Source: Puccinia triticina (taxonomy: Eukaryota > Basidiomycota > Pucciniomycetes > Pucciniales > Pucciniaceae). Taken from it: a stretch of 64,000 nt of DNA. Made by a program: the position numbers and the translations under genes. This document shows positions 45,591-56,004 of this stretch, in pieces. The notes under the pieces are model-generated. The model saw only the letters and a program-made list of their open reading frames with translations, was not told where the DNA came from and made no database searches. Positions within the stretch are counted from its first letter, which is position 1; each line of letters starts with the position of its first letter. The stretch is taken from assembly GCF_026914185.1 (NCBI RefSeq), contig NC_070565.1, positions 868,001-932,000 on the forward strand, given 5' to 3'.

Positions 45591-45975
45591 TCCAAGTTTA
45601 TTAAAGACACAGATTTGCCTGAATTTCAAAAAAAAAAAGCATGGGTTCCCCCTACAACTTTAAAGAAGTGAGAAAAAAAAATCATGGGTTCCCCCAAATT
45701 ATAAACAGAGAAAGCAACAACCGCAACTATTAACTCAAATAGCCTTCCAACATCAGCAAAAGTGCTGTGCCACAGGCTCAGCCCCCAGCCCGCGTCAAGC
45801 GCACGGGTCAAAAGGACTGGACGTGAAGGCCCCCGGCCCTCAGCAAAGGCTGGAGACCAGTGGGGGGCCCACTCTTTGCCCTTCAAACTGCGCACTTGCA
45901 GCAGCGGAAGGGTTGAGGGAGATGGATAGCTGGAAGTGCAGCATCTCCAATCGCCCTGGGGGACATCGAAAAACA
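45591..45975 (-). repeat. R1, copy f
   Basis: Begins TCCAAGTTTATTAAAGACAC, directly abutting the 120-bp repeat, and includes ATCATGGGTTCCCCC and TGCGCACTTGCAGCAGCGG. Closest to copy a (shared GGGGGCCCACTCTTTGCC). Confidence 0.75.
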
Positions 45976-46069
45976 ACTGGTGCCTTTTAAGCAATTGACC
46001 ATCCACCCACGCCTCCCGTCAAATCACCCTTGAACTCCATATGTACATACCTGCAACTATGGACCACAA

Positions 46070-46320
46070 TGTAAGGGTTCCGTGAACCCTCACTGGAAGG
46101 ATCGGTGGGACAGAGGGCCAAAGGCCAGAAGTCTATAAAAAAGAATGTAATTTCCTGAGATCGGCCGATGAAAGGAGGAGAAGGGTGAAGACCAGCTTGG
46201 GGAAGAAGAGAAAGTGAGAGAAGTCAAGTACAACAACTTAAATAGAAATCCAACTACGTAAATGAATATGCATATGTGAATCTAACTTAGTTCTGTCTCA
46301 GTAAGGGTGAAACCCTTACA
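46070..46320 (+). repeat. 5' LTR
   Basis: TGTAAGGGTT...AACCCTTACA, 251 bp. TATAAAAAAG near 46133 is a plausible TATA box. Confidence 0.95.
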
Positions 46321-48176
46321 GTCTCCCCTCCTATAAAAAAAGGGGAAGGAAAAGAAGGAGAAATCAACCGAGTTACACCAGCTATAAATCAATAAAACTT
46401 CATCTTAAGAGTGATCTGATTTCTTCAATTCCACCCCGAGTCCACCGTGCTCTCAACCTGAAGGATCATCCGTTCGCAAAGGATTTGTTCAAGGGTCAAT
46501 ACCGAGGAACCGAGAATCGTTTGTCAAGTCGAAGGGATATCCATGTTGAGATTCGCTTGCAAGGTGGTGGGTGGAGGATGTTGATATCAAAACTGTCAAG
46601 AATAGTTTAACTTGAGGAAGGCTGGGTAGGGGGAGTGTTCTGAAAAAATGCAGGGAGGAGTGAGGAAGAGAGGAGAGCGGCGAAGCTGGTGGCGATGATG
46701 AGGGGATAGAGGTAATGGTGAGGGTCTAGAGACAAGTATGGTCAGACGGAAGAGGCGAGGGCGGAAAGCGACTACGATGAGGCTGAGGCAACGATAATTA
46801 GCCGGAGGCGATGGAGTCGAAAGAGGAGGCAAGGGCAGCACGCAAGGCGCAGAACCTTGTGGGGACGACGAGGGTGGTGACCGGATGTGGAGGATGGTGT
46901 GAGCTGGTGTGCCTGTCGGAGACACTCCTGGCTAAGGAGATGGTGGCATGTGAGGGCGAGATCGAGGGCTAAGAGAGAGGAGATCGAGGGCTGAGGAAGT
47001 CGTTGTAAGCTGCGATCAGGACTACGATTTTGCTGAGGTGATCAAGGGGTCGGTGGGGCTGGCGAGGCAATGGGGAGAGAGTGAGGGTGATGGGTGTCGG
47101 CAAGGGATCGATAGTGCCGAGTGCACTATGTAGCTAAGGGAGATAGACCTGTGTGGCCTATGTGACGAGGACGATAGACCCGTGTGGTCTATGAGAACGT
47201 GGTCGTGCGAGGGAGGCAATAGATCCGAACGATCTATGGAGGTTTTGAGGAGGACGAGGAGGGACCGGCGGAGGAGGCGGCGGAGGAGAGCAAGTCGCAG
47301 GAGGCGTCAGAGGTTGAGGACCTTCCGCAGCTCTCGGGTTGTCCGGGGTGTGGAGTCTTTCTTCTCAGAGGGACCCCATTGACCCCTCTGAAGAAGAAAG
47401 GACGGGTTTGAGGCGAGTTGGTGACCTTTGGGTTGTTGGTCCTTTGGGATCGAGACAAGAGAGCAGAGAGGCCAGTGATCGATTTGTTGTCTGGTCCTTT
47501 GGAGGAAAACGTGTCAAGGCTGGCAAGGGAGCGATGTGGCCACCACAAGGCGAGGTTGAGGCTGGCCAGAAGTTGATGTCGGCGGCGGAAGAAAGAGGAG
47601 CAGCGGGGCGGGGAAAGGGAAGAGCAGGGTCTGGTGCCGATGGACGTGTGCGGGGGGGGCGTCGCCGGCAGGACTGAGGAAGAAGCTAGTCGACAAGAGA
47701 CTGCTGGTGTGGCGGGTCCAGGCGGTCTGTAGGGTATAGGAGTTCGTGGTGGTCCTGCGTGTCCGTCGAGGGCGCCGGGGAGCTCGGGGAGGTGACCACA
47801 AGCCAATGAAGGCTGGGCCAGGTCCTTCAGATCGGAGAGGAGATGCAGAGGGGGTTCGGCGTGACCAAGTGTTCTCAGAAGTGCTTCCCGGAGATCAAGG
47901 CTGTGCTTGGGCGGGTTGGAGCCTGTCGGGTGTCGTCAAAGTTGGAGGGCGAACAGGATGGAGGAGGCGAGGTCGGACAGTTGGCCGCTGATTGTTCCAG
48001 ACCGTCCCGTCGAGATCACAGAGACTGATGGCAACGGAAGCCCAGGGAGGTTCTGGCTGCGAAAGCCGGCTGAAGAGGTCGCAACGAGTGTCTGGCGGAA
48101 AGCAAGTATCCAAGATGGCAAGATTTTGAGCAGACCGAGTGTCTGGAGTGGAAAAACTTTTTATAGAAAAAAAAAG

Positions 48177-48428
48177 TGTAAGGGTTCCGTGAACCCTCAC
48201 TGGAAGGATCGGTGGGACGGAGGGCCAAAGGCCAGAAGTCTATAAAAAAAGAATGTAATTTCCTGAGATCGGCCGATGAAAGGAGGAGAAGGGTGAAGAC
48301 CAGCTTGGGGAAGAAGAGAAAGTGAGAGAAGTCAAGTACAACAACTTAAATAGAAATCCAACTACGTAAATGAATATGCATATGTGAATCTAACTTAGTT
48401 CTGTCTCAGTAAGGGTGAAACCCTTACA
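48177..48428 (+). repeat. 3' LTR
   Basis: 252 bp, one substitution and one single-base indel from the 5' LTR. Confidence 0.95.
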
Positions 48429-48433
48429 CACAA

Positions 48434-49920
48434 CTCATCTCCACCATCGCGCTCGCCACGCCCCGTTGTCACAGTAACCGCCGGTCGACCCTTGTTTTGC
48501 CCGCTTGGCCCTTGCAACTCGGCAATCGCCTTCTTTGCTTGGGTCCCATTCCAATTAGGCTGCCTATTCCATCCACGAGGTGCGTCCGTTCCCCCCGAGG
48601 ATACATCATCTAGCAACCTTCATGGCAGACAGTTATTCCAATTCACGGTGAGAATAACTCACCTCAGTTGCTGGGCTACTCAGAATTTAATCCTGTTTCA
48701 GCTCGCCAGCAGCTCACCGCTAAACTTCTCTTTACTCAATGTAGTGGCATCGCCCTTCGCATCCGTTGTCACTACCGCGCCTGGACCCTTCCGCCTTGGT
48801 ACAACCAGCCGCCACCATTATCCCTAACTCAACTGGCCCAACCACACGCTCCCCCCATCATGCCCCCCTGCCCCGTCGCTCTATCAAGGTCAACAAATTG
48901 AATACAGCCAGCTCCTCAATATGGGTGTTATACCGCTGCCTTCTCGCGGCCCTTCTTGCCGACCAGCCTTTCTCCCACCTTCTTCTTGATTGCCACCCAC
49001 AGCAACCTTGACTCTTAAATCTTGGCTCGCCCCTGCGTCAGCTTTGCAACTCTTCCGACCCCCAGCCGGTTCGCACCTCCAACCGTTCACCCATCTGAAA
49101 CCTTGCCGCCGCCAAACACCCCCAATCACACCCCCGTTTCCAAGGCTCCGCACTCATGGATCACAGTAGTATGCCGGCATGGCCGCACCCCCAATGGACC
49201 ACAATGGCATGTCCGGAATTTCGATGGAGCCAATGTCCCGACCTAAACCAGAACATAGTGGCATGGGAATGATGATGTAAGCAGCATTTTCTTTCCCTTT
49301 TGTCCCGCTCGCACATGCGTGAAGCCTCGATAGTGTCACGATAGGCTCATTTACTAACGGGTAAATCAATGGTTACAGGAACACGGTTTTCGTACCCGGT
49401 ACACCCACTGTACCCCTGTGGTTTGACGGCTGAACGCCGTTCACCGGCGGGGCCACGTTCGGAGCCTGTTTCGGGTTATTTGTGCTGACGGTGGCCGTCA
49501 AGCTGTTGGGCGCCCTTAGGCTTCGTCACCAAGCTCATCTGGCGTGGTCGATGTCCAAATGGCACAACAGCGGGCTCACCACTCACCACACAATCGACAA
49601 GCCCAGCAACAACCCAACAACTCAAGCCAGCTCCTTCCGACCCACTTGACCCGCTGTCCCCTGGAGCGCCCAACGTGATGTGCCCTGCGGTATCCTGGCC
49701 GCTCTTCACGTCGGTCTCGAGTACTTTCTGATGGTGAGCTCGTCGGAGCGCCAGACCCTCCGACGACTTTGCAAACTTCTACTTTGAGAACCTCCCCTTC
49801 TAGCTTGACCGCGCGAGCGAGGAAGAGTCATTTGTAGACTCAAGGTTGGCCAGCACGGCGAAGCATCCCTGCGATCAGCCGCTAGGAGGCAACATACGTA
49901 TCTCTCTTTCTCTACGCAGG
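48434..49920. other. No recognised gene
   Basis: Interval with Pro/Thr-rich low-complexity frames on the plus strand and no known motif. Confidence 0.35.
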
Positions 49921-49921
49921 A

Positions 49922-50473
49922 ATGAAACCAGTTTTGACAAACATGGATTTCATGCATAAGAATCGTCAGGCAAGAGCGAAGCGATCAAGCCGCGGCCCGC
50001 AGGAGGTCATCGAGGCGCCCAACGTCTGGTCCAAGGCCGTCCCAGGGCGCAAGGATAAACTGGCAATTTCTACTCGGAAGCGGCATTGCAAACCTTCGCT
50101 ATGAACTTTGCAATGGGCTGATTTCGATCGTGCCAAGCGCCCCAGAACGAGTCCTGTAACATCATCCGCCTCGCGCGGGTGTTCTTTTCATATGAACTTC
50201 GCGATTCTTGTCACACTCTATCTCCCCGAGCTCGACGACGACGACTTCTCCTCGTGCCAACGAATCCAAATATCTTTGAACAATCACCCCATCGCAATCT
50301 TTGATCTGGCCGACGACTTGTATCATGATTGGACAAGTTCGTCTCCCCTCCTCTGTTTCCTTGTTGTAGATGCTGACGGGAATGAAGGCTGTGATTTTGG
50401 AGTGTACCATGAAAATTCAACAAAGCGTATAGGTGTCAATCACCATATTGTACTCATTGCAATTGTTTTGTAA
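49922..50473 (+). other. Coding-like debris upstream of a Helitron end
   Basis: Frames MKPVLTNMDFMHKNRQARAK (49922-50104) and HMNFAILVTLYLPELDDDDF with NNHPIAIFDLADDLYHDWTS (50108-50473) look protein-like but give no family match. They lie upstream of Helitron terminus no. 5. Confidence 0.3.
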
Positions 50474-50974
50474 TATTCCAAATGCATCAGAAATACTGTT
50501 CCACATATGTAATTATTCATTGCCCGCAAAAATGAATAACTATCACAGGTTGCCAAGTACTACAACTAGAAACAATTAATGTCTCACTGTGCAAAACTTG
50601 AGGGATGGAGCTGATACCAAGTCAGTGGAGGACTTCCTTTTGATCTGGAAACTCATATTTTTCCAGATTTTACAGAAAAATCTGGGCATTGGGAGTCTAG
50701 GTCCTACTCTAGATTTCCCTAGAATTCCCTGCAAAATGTGAAAAAATCTGGAATCCCAGATTCATGGGAAGTCCTTCAGTTTTATTGATCTGAAGTGTGT
50801 GTCATTCTTTCTTTAAAGGTTCTTTTGAGAAGGGGGCAGGTGAAACAATAGATGTAAAATTAAGTTACAACAGTTGAGTATATTGTTATGTACATCAATA
50901 CACATATCTTGTCATTTTTAGGCTTTTTTCAATGTCTGAGGAAAAAGGGAGGCTGCAGGAGGCTGCGCCCTGCA
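50474..50974. other. No gene
   Basis: AT-rich sequence up to the Helitron terminus. CCAGATTT/AAATCTGG dyads occur near 50660-50760. Confidence 0.4.
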
Positions 50975-50999
50975 GCGGCGAAGCCGCTTTGGCCTCTAG
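50975..50999 (+). mobile_element. Helitron-type 3' terminus no. 5
   Basis: GCGGC-GAA-GCCGC (50975-50987), 8 nt, CTAG (50996-50999), then T. The adjacent 65 bp are duplicated at 51185. Confidence 0.78.
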
Positions 51000-51250
51000 T
51001 TCATCTAAAATGATGAACAAAATTATCATGCAATCAGAATACCAAAAAAAACAATTTTAATTAAGGGGGTTACTAAACGTACCCGGTTTTTCCGCATTTG
51101 TACCCGGTTTTTGCGTACCCCCTTTTCCGTGTGCGTACCCGGTTTTTTTCTACTCATTTCTACGCAACGCAGGTAATATCAAAATTCATCTAAAATGATG
51201 AACAAAATTGTCATGCAATCAGAATACCAAAAAAAAACAATTTTAATTAA
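51000..51250. repeat. 65-bp direct duplication flanking a 120-bp repeat
   Basis: TTCATCTAAAATGATGAAC through TTTTAATTAA occurs at 51000-51064 and again at 51185-51250. Between them (51065-51184) is the 120-bp ACCCGGTTTTT repeat also seen at 45471-45590. The first copy begins exactly at the Helitron 3' boundary. Confidence 0.85.
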
Positions 51251-51257
51251 TTAATTA

Positions 51258-52205
51258 TTTTTTGCATACCCCCTTTTCTGGGGTATATACTTAGGGAATA
51301 ACTTTTTTGTTACATGCCCCAGCCACACAAAAATTTCAGGGCATTTTTAATTTTGAATATTCTACATTCCCTGAAATTTTTAAGATTTTCAGGGAATGCG
51401 CGGTGGGCTTAGTAGGAAAATTCCCGCTAACTGAATAACTTTTTTGTTACATTTCCAAACAAGCTAAAAATTTCAGGAATATTTAAAATCTGTATAATCT
51501 CTGTGTCCTGAAATTTTCAGCAATGGGGTGGCATAAAAACATGAGATATAAGGGGTGTGCGGCAGTCTTAAGGGGAAAAATCCGGCTAATTGAATAGCTT
51601 TTTTGTTACATATCACAGCAGTCTAAACACTTGAGTTATATTTCAAATATGAATATCCTCTGTGACCTGACATTTTTAGCAATGTTGTGGCATCATAACC
51701 TGAGATGTAAGGGATGCGCGGTAGTCCTAATACCTACTACTGCGCACCCCATATAACTCATGTTCTGATGCCACAACATTGCTAAAAATTCAAGGTCACA
51801 GAGAAGATGCATATTTGAAAGTTTACTCAAGTTTTTAGACTGCTGTGATATGTAACAAAAAAGCTATTCAATTAGCCGGATTTTTCCCCTTAAGACTGCC
51901 GCACACCCCTTATATCTCATGTTTTTATGCCACCCCATTGATGAAAATTTCAGGACACGCAGATTATACAGATTTTAAATATTCCTGAAATTTTTAGCTT
52001 GTTTGGAAATGTAACAAAAAAGTTATTCAGTTAGCGGGAATTTTCCTACTAAGCCCACGGTGCACTCCCTGAAAATCCTAAAAATTTCAGGGAATGTAGA
52101 ATATCCACAATTATAAGTGCCCTGAAATTTTTGTGTGGCTGGTGCATGTAACAAAAAAGTTATTCCCTTAGTATTTACCCCAGAAAAGCGGGTACACAAA
52201 AACCG
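51258..52205. mobile_element. Large foldback (palindromic) element
   Basis: Arms of roughly 460 bp (51258-51728 and 51740-52205) are inverted copies. Landmarks in mirrored order are CTGGGGTA, GGGAATAACTTTTTTGTTAC, CACACAAAAATTTCAGGGCA, CAAGCTAAAAATTTCAGGA, GGTGTGCGGCAGTCTTAAGG and TTAGCAATGTTGTGGCATCA. The centre is near 51734. It contains no coding frame. The outer arms include ACCCGGTTTTTG-type sequence related to the 120-bp repeat. Confidence 0.88.
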
Positions 52206-52263
52206 GGTACAAATCAATTGATCATTTGGAAATTGAGTTTTTTGAAATTCTGATTACATTTTG

Positions 52264-54110
52264 GTAACCATATGGCAGAAGAATTCCCAAGCTGGGATGA
52301 GATATAGTGGCAGAAACACCCAGAAACTGCCAAAGTAGTGATATTTGGAAACTGATCAGACTGTAGCTGCTACATTTGGGGGTTTTGTGGTGAGCAAAGG
52401 TACTTGATGAAACTTTGGCCGCTTGTAAACAGTTTTGTAACCATATGGCAAAAGAATTCCTACACTGGGATGAGATATAGTGGCAGAAACACCCAAAAAC
52501 TACCAAAGTAGTGATATTTGGAAACTAATCAGACTGTAGCTGCTACATTTGGGGATTTTGTGGTAAGTAAAGGTACTTAATGAATCTTTGGGGGCTTGTC
52601 AACATTTTGGTAACCATATGGCAGAAGAATTCCCACGCTGGGATGAGATATAGTGGCAGAAACACCCAGAAACTGCCAAAGTAGTGATATTTGGAAACTG
52701 ATCAGACTGTAGCTGCTACATTTGGGGGTTTCGTGGTCAGCAAAGGTCCATAATGAAACTTTGACCGCTTGTAAACATTTTGGTAACCATATGGCAGAAT
52801 AATTCCCATGCTGGGATGAGATATAGTGGCAGAAACACCCAGAAACTACCAAAGTAGTGATATTTGGAAACTAATCAGACTGTAGCTGCTACATTTGGGG
52901 ATTTTGTGGTAAGTAAAGGTACTTAATGAATCTTTGGGGGCTTGTCAACATTTCGGTAACCATATAGCAAAAGAATTCCTAGGCTGGGATGAGATATAGT
53001 GGCAGAAACACCCAGAAACTACCAAAGTAGTGATATTTGGAAACTAATCAGACTGTAGCTGCTACATTTGGGAATTTTGTGGTCAGTAAAGGTACTTAAT
53101 GAATATTTGGGGGCTTTTCAACATTTTGGTGACCTTATGGCAGAAGAATACCCACGCTGGGATGAGATATAGTGGCAGAAACACCCCAAAACCACCAAAG
53201 TAGTGATATTAGGAAACTGATCAGACTGTACCTGCTGCATGTGGGGGTTTTGTGGTCAGTAAAGGAACATAATGGAACTTTGTGGGCTTGTAAACATTTT
53301 GGTAACCATATGGCAGAAGAATACCCACGCTGGGATGAGATGTAGTGGCAGAAACACCCAGAAACTGCCAAAGTAGTGATATTTGGAAACTGATCAGACT
53401 GTAGCTGCTACATTTGGGGGGTTTGTGGTGAGAAAAGGTACATAATGAAACTTTGGCCGCATGTGAAGATTTTGGTAACCATATGGCAGAAGAATTCCCA
53501 CGCTGGGATGAGATATAGTGGCAGAAACACCCAGAAACTACCAAAGTAGTGATATTTGGAAACTGATCAGACTGTAGCTGCTACATTTGGGGATTTTGTG
53601 GTCAGAAAAGGTACATAATGAAACTTTGGGGGCTTTCAAATATTTTTGTTACAATATGACAGAAGAATTCCCATGCTGGGATGAGATATAGTGGCAGAAA
53701 AACCAAGAAGCTACCAAAGTAGTGATATTTGGAAACTGATCAGACTGTAGCTGCTACATTTGGGGGTTTTGTGGTGAGCAAAGGTTCATAATGAAACTTT
53801 GGAGGCTTGTAAATATTTTTGTTACAATATGCCAGAAGAATTCCCACGCTGGGATGAGATATAGTGGCAGAAAAACCAAGAAGCTACCAAAGTAGTGATA
53901 TTTGGAAACTGATCAGACTGTAGGTGCTACATTTGGGGGTTTTGGGGTCAGCAAAGGTAAATTATGAACCTTGTGTGCTTGACAACATTTTGGTACCAAT
54001 ATTTTGGAACAATTCCCAGGCTGGGATGAGATATAGTCGCAGAAACACCAAGAAACAACCAAAGTAGTGCTATTTGGCAACTGATCAGATTATAGCTGCT
54101 GCATAATGGA
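52264..54110. repeat. Satellite: eleven tandem 173-bp units
   Basis: Units start at GTAACCATATGG or its variants at 52264, 52437, 52610, 52783, 52956, 53129, 53302, 53475, 53648, 53821 and 53993. The period is 173 bp (172 for the last). Core phrases are GCTGGGATGAGATATAGTGG and AACTGATCAGACTGTAGCTG. The minus-strand frames across it are artefacts of the repeat. The length is close to a nucleosome repeat. Confidence 0.95.
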
Positions 54111-54639
54111 TGTGACCCCAAATATAATATTTCTGGGTTTCATATGCAGAAAAATAGCCCAATGAAATTCTCTGAGGAAATATTCCTCATCAATCTGTGG
54201 TTGATAACAAAAGTAGATAAAAAAAAGAACCTGACAAAAATATGCTAAACCATGGTAAACTAATTTCAAAAAGGCCTTCTATGCATGTAGTACTTCAAGT
54301 ATGATATTCAATATCTTCAGGAAGTTCAACCAACCAAGTTAAGAATGAGTGCAGGATGGTATCATGAGAGAGGTCAGGGGTCAATGTTTTTCCTTTTTTG
54401 AAAAAAAGTAGATTTGGAGACTTCTGATAACATCAATTGTTGATGTAGAAAAAAAGAAAAAAAAATTGAGACCCCTCAGCTACCCTGGATTAATCCTAAA
54501 ACTTGCATTTTCAGCAAGAATTGAATGGTGTATGTAGAAATTCATGAATTTTATCAGGCAAAAAAAAAGATCCCTGCGGCTTGAAGCTAACACAGGGGGA
54601 AGGAGAGAGATTATAGAAGAGTATTAAGGAGACATGGAA
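54111..54639. other. No gene
   Basis: AT-rich sequence after the satellite, without motifs. Confidence 0.4.
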
Positions 54640-54675
54640 CACAGACAATTAGGTATCAACAGGAATGAAAAAAAA

Positions 54676-54726
54676 AAAATGATCAATATAAATTGATCAA
54701 TATACGCTATATTGATCAATATACAA
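54676..54726. repeat. ATTGATCAATATA palindromes
   Basis: Three overlapping TTGATCAATATA / TATATTGATCAA dyads immediately before the GC-rich palindrome array. Confidence 0.7.
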
Positions 54727-54759
54727 CATCGTAAATTCATCCATCTTGGTAGTGTGAGT

Positions 54760-55330
54760 CCCCTCGATGACCGGTCTGTGCCGGTCACCGAGGGGAGTAG
54801 CACCTCCTCTTGATGACCGGTCATCGAGAGTAGCACCTCCCCTCAATGGCCGGTACACACCGGTCATCCAGAGGAGGTGTTATTCCCCTTGATGACTGGT
54901 CATCACCGGTCATCAAGAGGTGTGAGTCCCCTCGATGACCGGTCTGACCGGTCATCGAGAGATTGGACTCACCTCGATGACCGGTGATGACCGGTCATCA
55001 AGAGGTGTTATTACCCTTGATGACCGGACTGACCAATCATTGAGAGGTGTGAGTCCCCTTGATGACCGGTCTGACCGATCATCGAGAGGTGTGAGTCCTC
55101 TCGATGACCGGTAAAGACCGGTCATTGGGAGGTGTGACTGATGACCGGTCCGCGCCGGTCATCGAGAGGTGGGAGTCCCCTCGATGACCGGTAAAGACCG
55201 GTCATCGAGAGTAGCACCTCCCCTCGATGGCCGGTACACACCGGTCATCGAGAGGTGTGACTGACTGTTGACCGGTCCGCGCGGGTCATCGAGAGGTATG
55301 ACTCATGAGTCCTCTGGATGACCTGTCGTC
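54760..55330. repeat. Tandem array of about 14 palindromes around ACCGGT
   Basis: Each unit reads CTCGATGACCGGT, a 0-8 nt loop, then ACCGGTCATCGAG, with a 32-36 bp span. Spacers resemble AGGTGTGAGTCCC or AGTAGCACCTCC. Units begin near 54760, 54806, 54839, 54886, 54928, 54970, 55014, 55054, 55097, 55137, 55177, 55218 and 55265, with a partial one at about 55309. Loops vary (TCTGTG, ACAC, AAAG, CGCG). No protein frame or transposon ends flank it. Confidence 0.92.
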
Positions 55331-56004
55331 ACCACAGTAGACTGGATACTGCCTACTCAAATAGCCTGCTTACGTGATGTATGCAGGATATAGAAGGTCT
55401 CCAGAGATGGCCCTCGGCGCCCCTTGCCCTCCCTCTCCCTCCCCTCTGCTTCTACATGACTAATCCATTCACAGCCTGGACGCCGCGGGGAAGTTGCGCT
55501 CGGGGAGTATCTCCGGGCACGGGAGGAATCCGCAGTGCCAGCACGGAGATTCCCGTCGCGGGTCGAGAATAGCCGGCACGCTTTTTGACACGCGCTCTTG
55601 CGGTGCCAGCGGCCGGTTGGTACAGATCTCTGGTCAGGTCAAAACCCTGCCAGACTGCTCACATAGAGGGCGTCCCGGAGACCAGGGAGTGGCTTCCCAA
55701 GACGCCCGTGTGTGGGTCGGGGGGAGGAATTCTTTCCCCCGATCTGCTGGCTCCGTCATTTCTCTCCTGTGGTCCTCCGAGAGGGAGGATGAACAGGGAG
55801 AAGCTCCCAAGGGAGGAGACGTCAGCAGACCGGAGCCTCCCGGAGCAGAAAGGCACCCGAGGGTGCGGGGGCGGAGGCGCTAGACCCATTCCTCTGGGGC
55901 ATTACCCCAGAGCCCGGCGCCGATAGATTCTGCTCTGGTCCCGAGACCCTTACGAAGGAAGATAGTAGTGTTGTATTGCGAGGGGATCCGGGTGAGGAGA
56001 GCTA
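55331..56004. other. GC-rich left flank of the DIRS-like element
   Basis: Downstream of the tyrosine recombinase stop. It probably includes the element's terminal repeat region, but I found no confirmed partner repeat at the other side. The plus-strand frames here (55381-55926) are Arg/Gly-rich and look non-coding. Confidence 0.4.

Larger units (their letters stand above)
46070..48428 (+). mobile_element. Young non-autonomous LTR retrotransposon (2,359 bp) with CACAA target duplication
   Basis: LTRs at 46070-46320 (251 bp) and 48177-48428 (252 bp) differ by one substitution (GACAGAGG / GACGGAGG) and one A in an A-run. They begin TGTAAGGGTT and end AACCCTTACA. CACAA is duplicated at 46065-46069 and 48429-48433. 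A purine tract (AGAAAAAAAAAG) lies just before the second LTR. The internal 1.86 kb encodes no RT, integrase or protease. Its GC-rich frames (for example 47234-47806 minus) show no motif. It must have been moved by another element's enzymes and inserted recently. Confidence 0.95.

Noticed and set aside
47234..47806. 190-codon minus-strand frame within the LTR element
   Set aside because: Pro/Ser-rich composition from GC-rich DNA, antisense to the element. No gag or pol motif.
52222..53544. Minus-strand frames of 78-107 codons in the satellite (for example 52222-52506, 52577-52852)
   Set aside because: They are the same 173-bp unit read repeatedly, so the similarity between frames reflects the satellite and not a protein family.
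54760..55330. CRISPR-like array
   Set aside because: Units are palindromic and the spacers between them repeat rather than being unique. There are no cas genes, and the window is eukaryotic.
55381..55926. Plus-strand frames of 63-129 codons
   Set aside because: They lie in the GC-rich flank of the DIRS-like element, lack motifs, and overlap each other in different frames.
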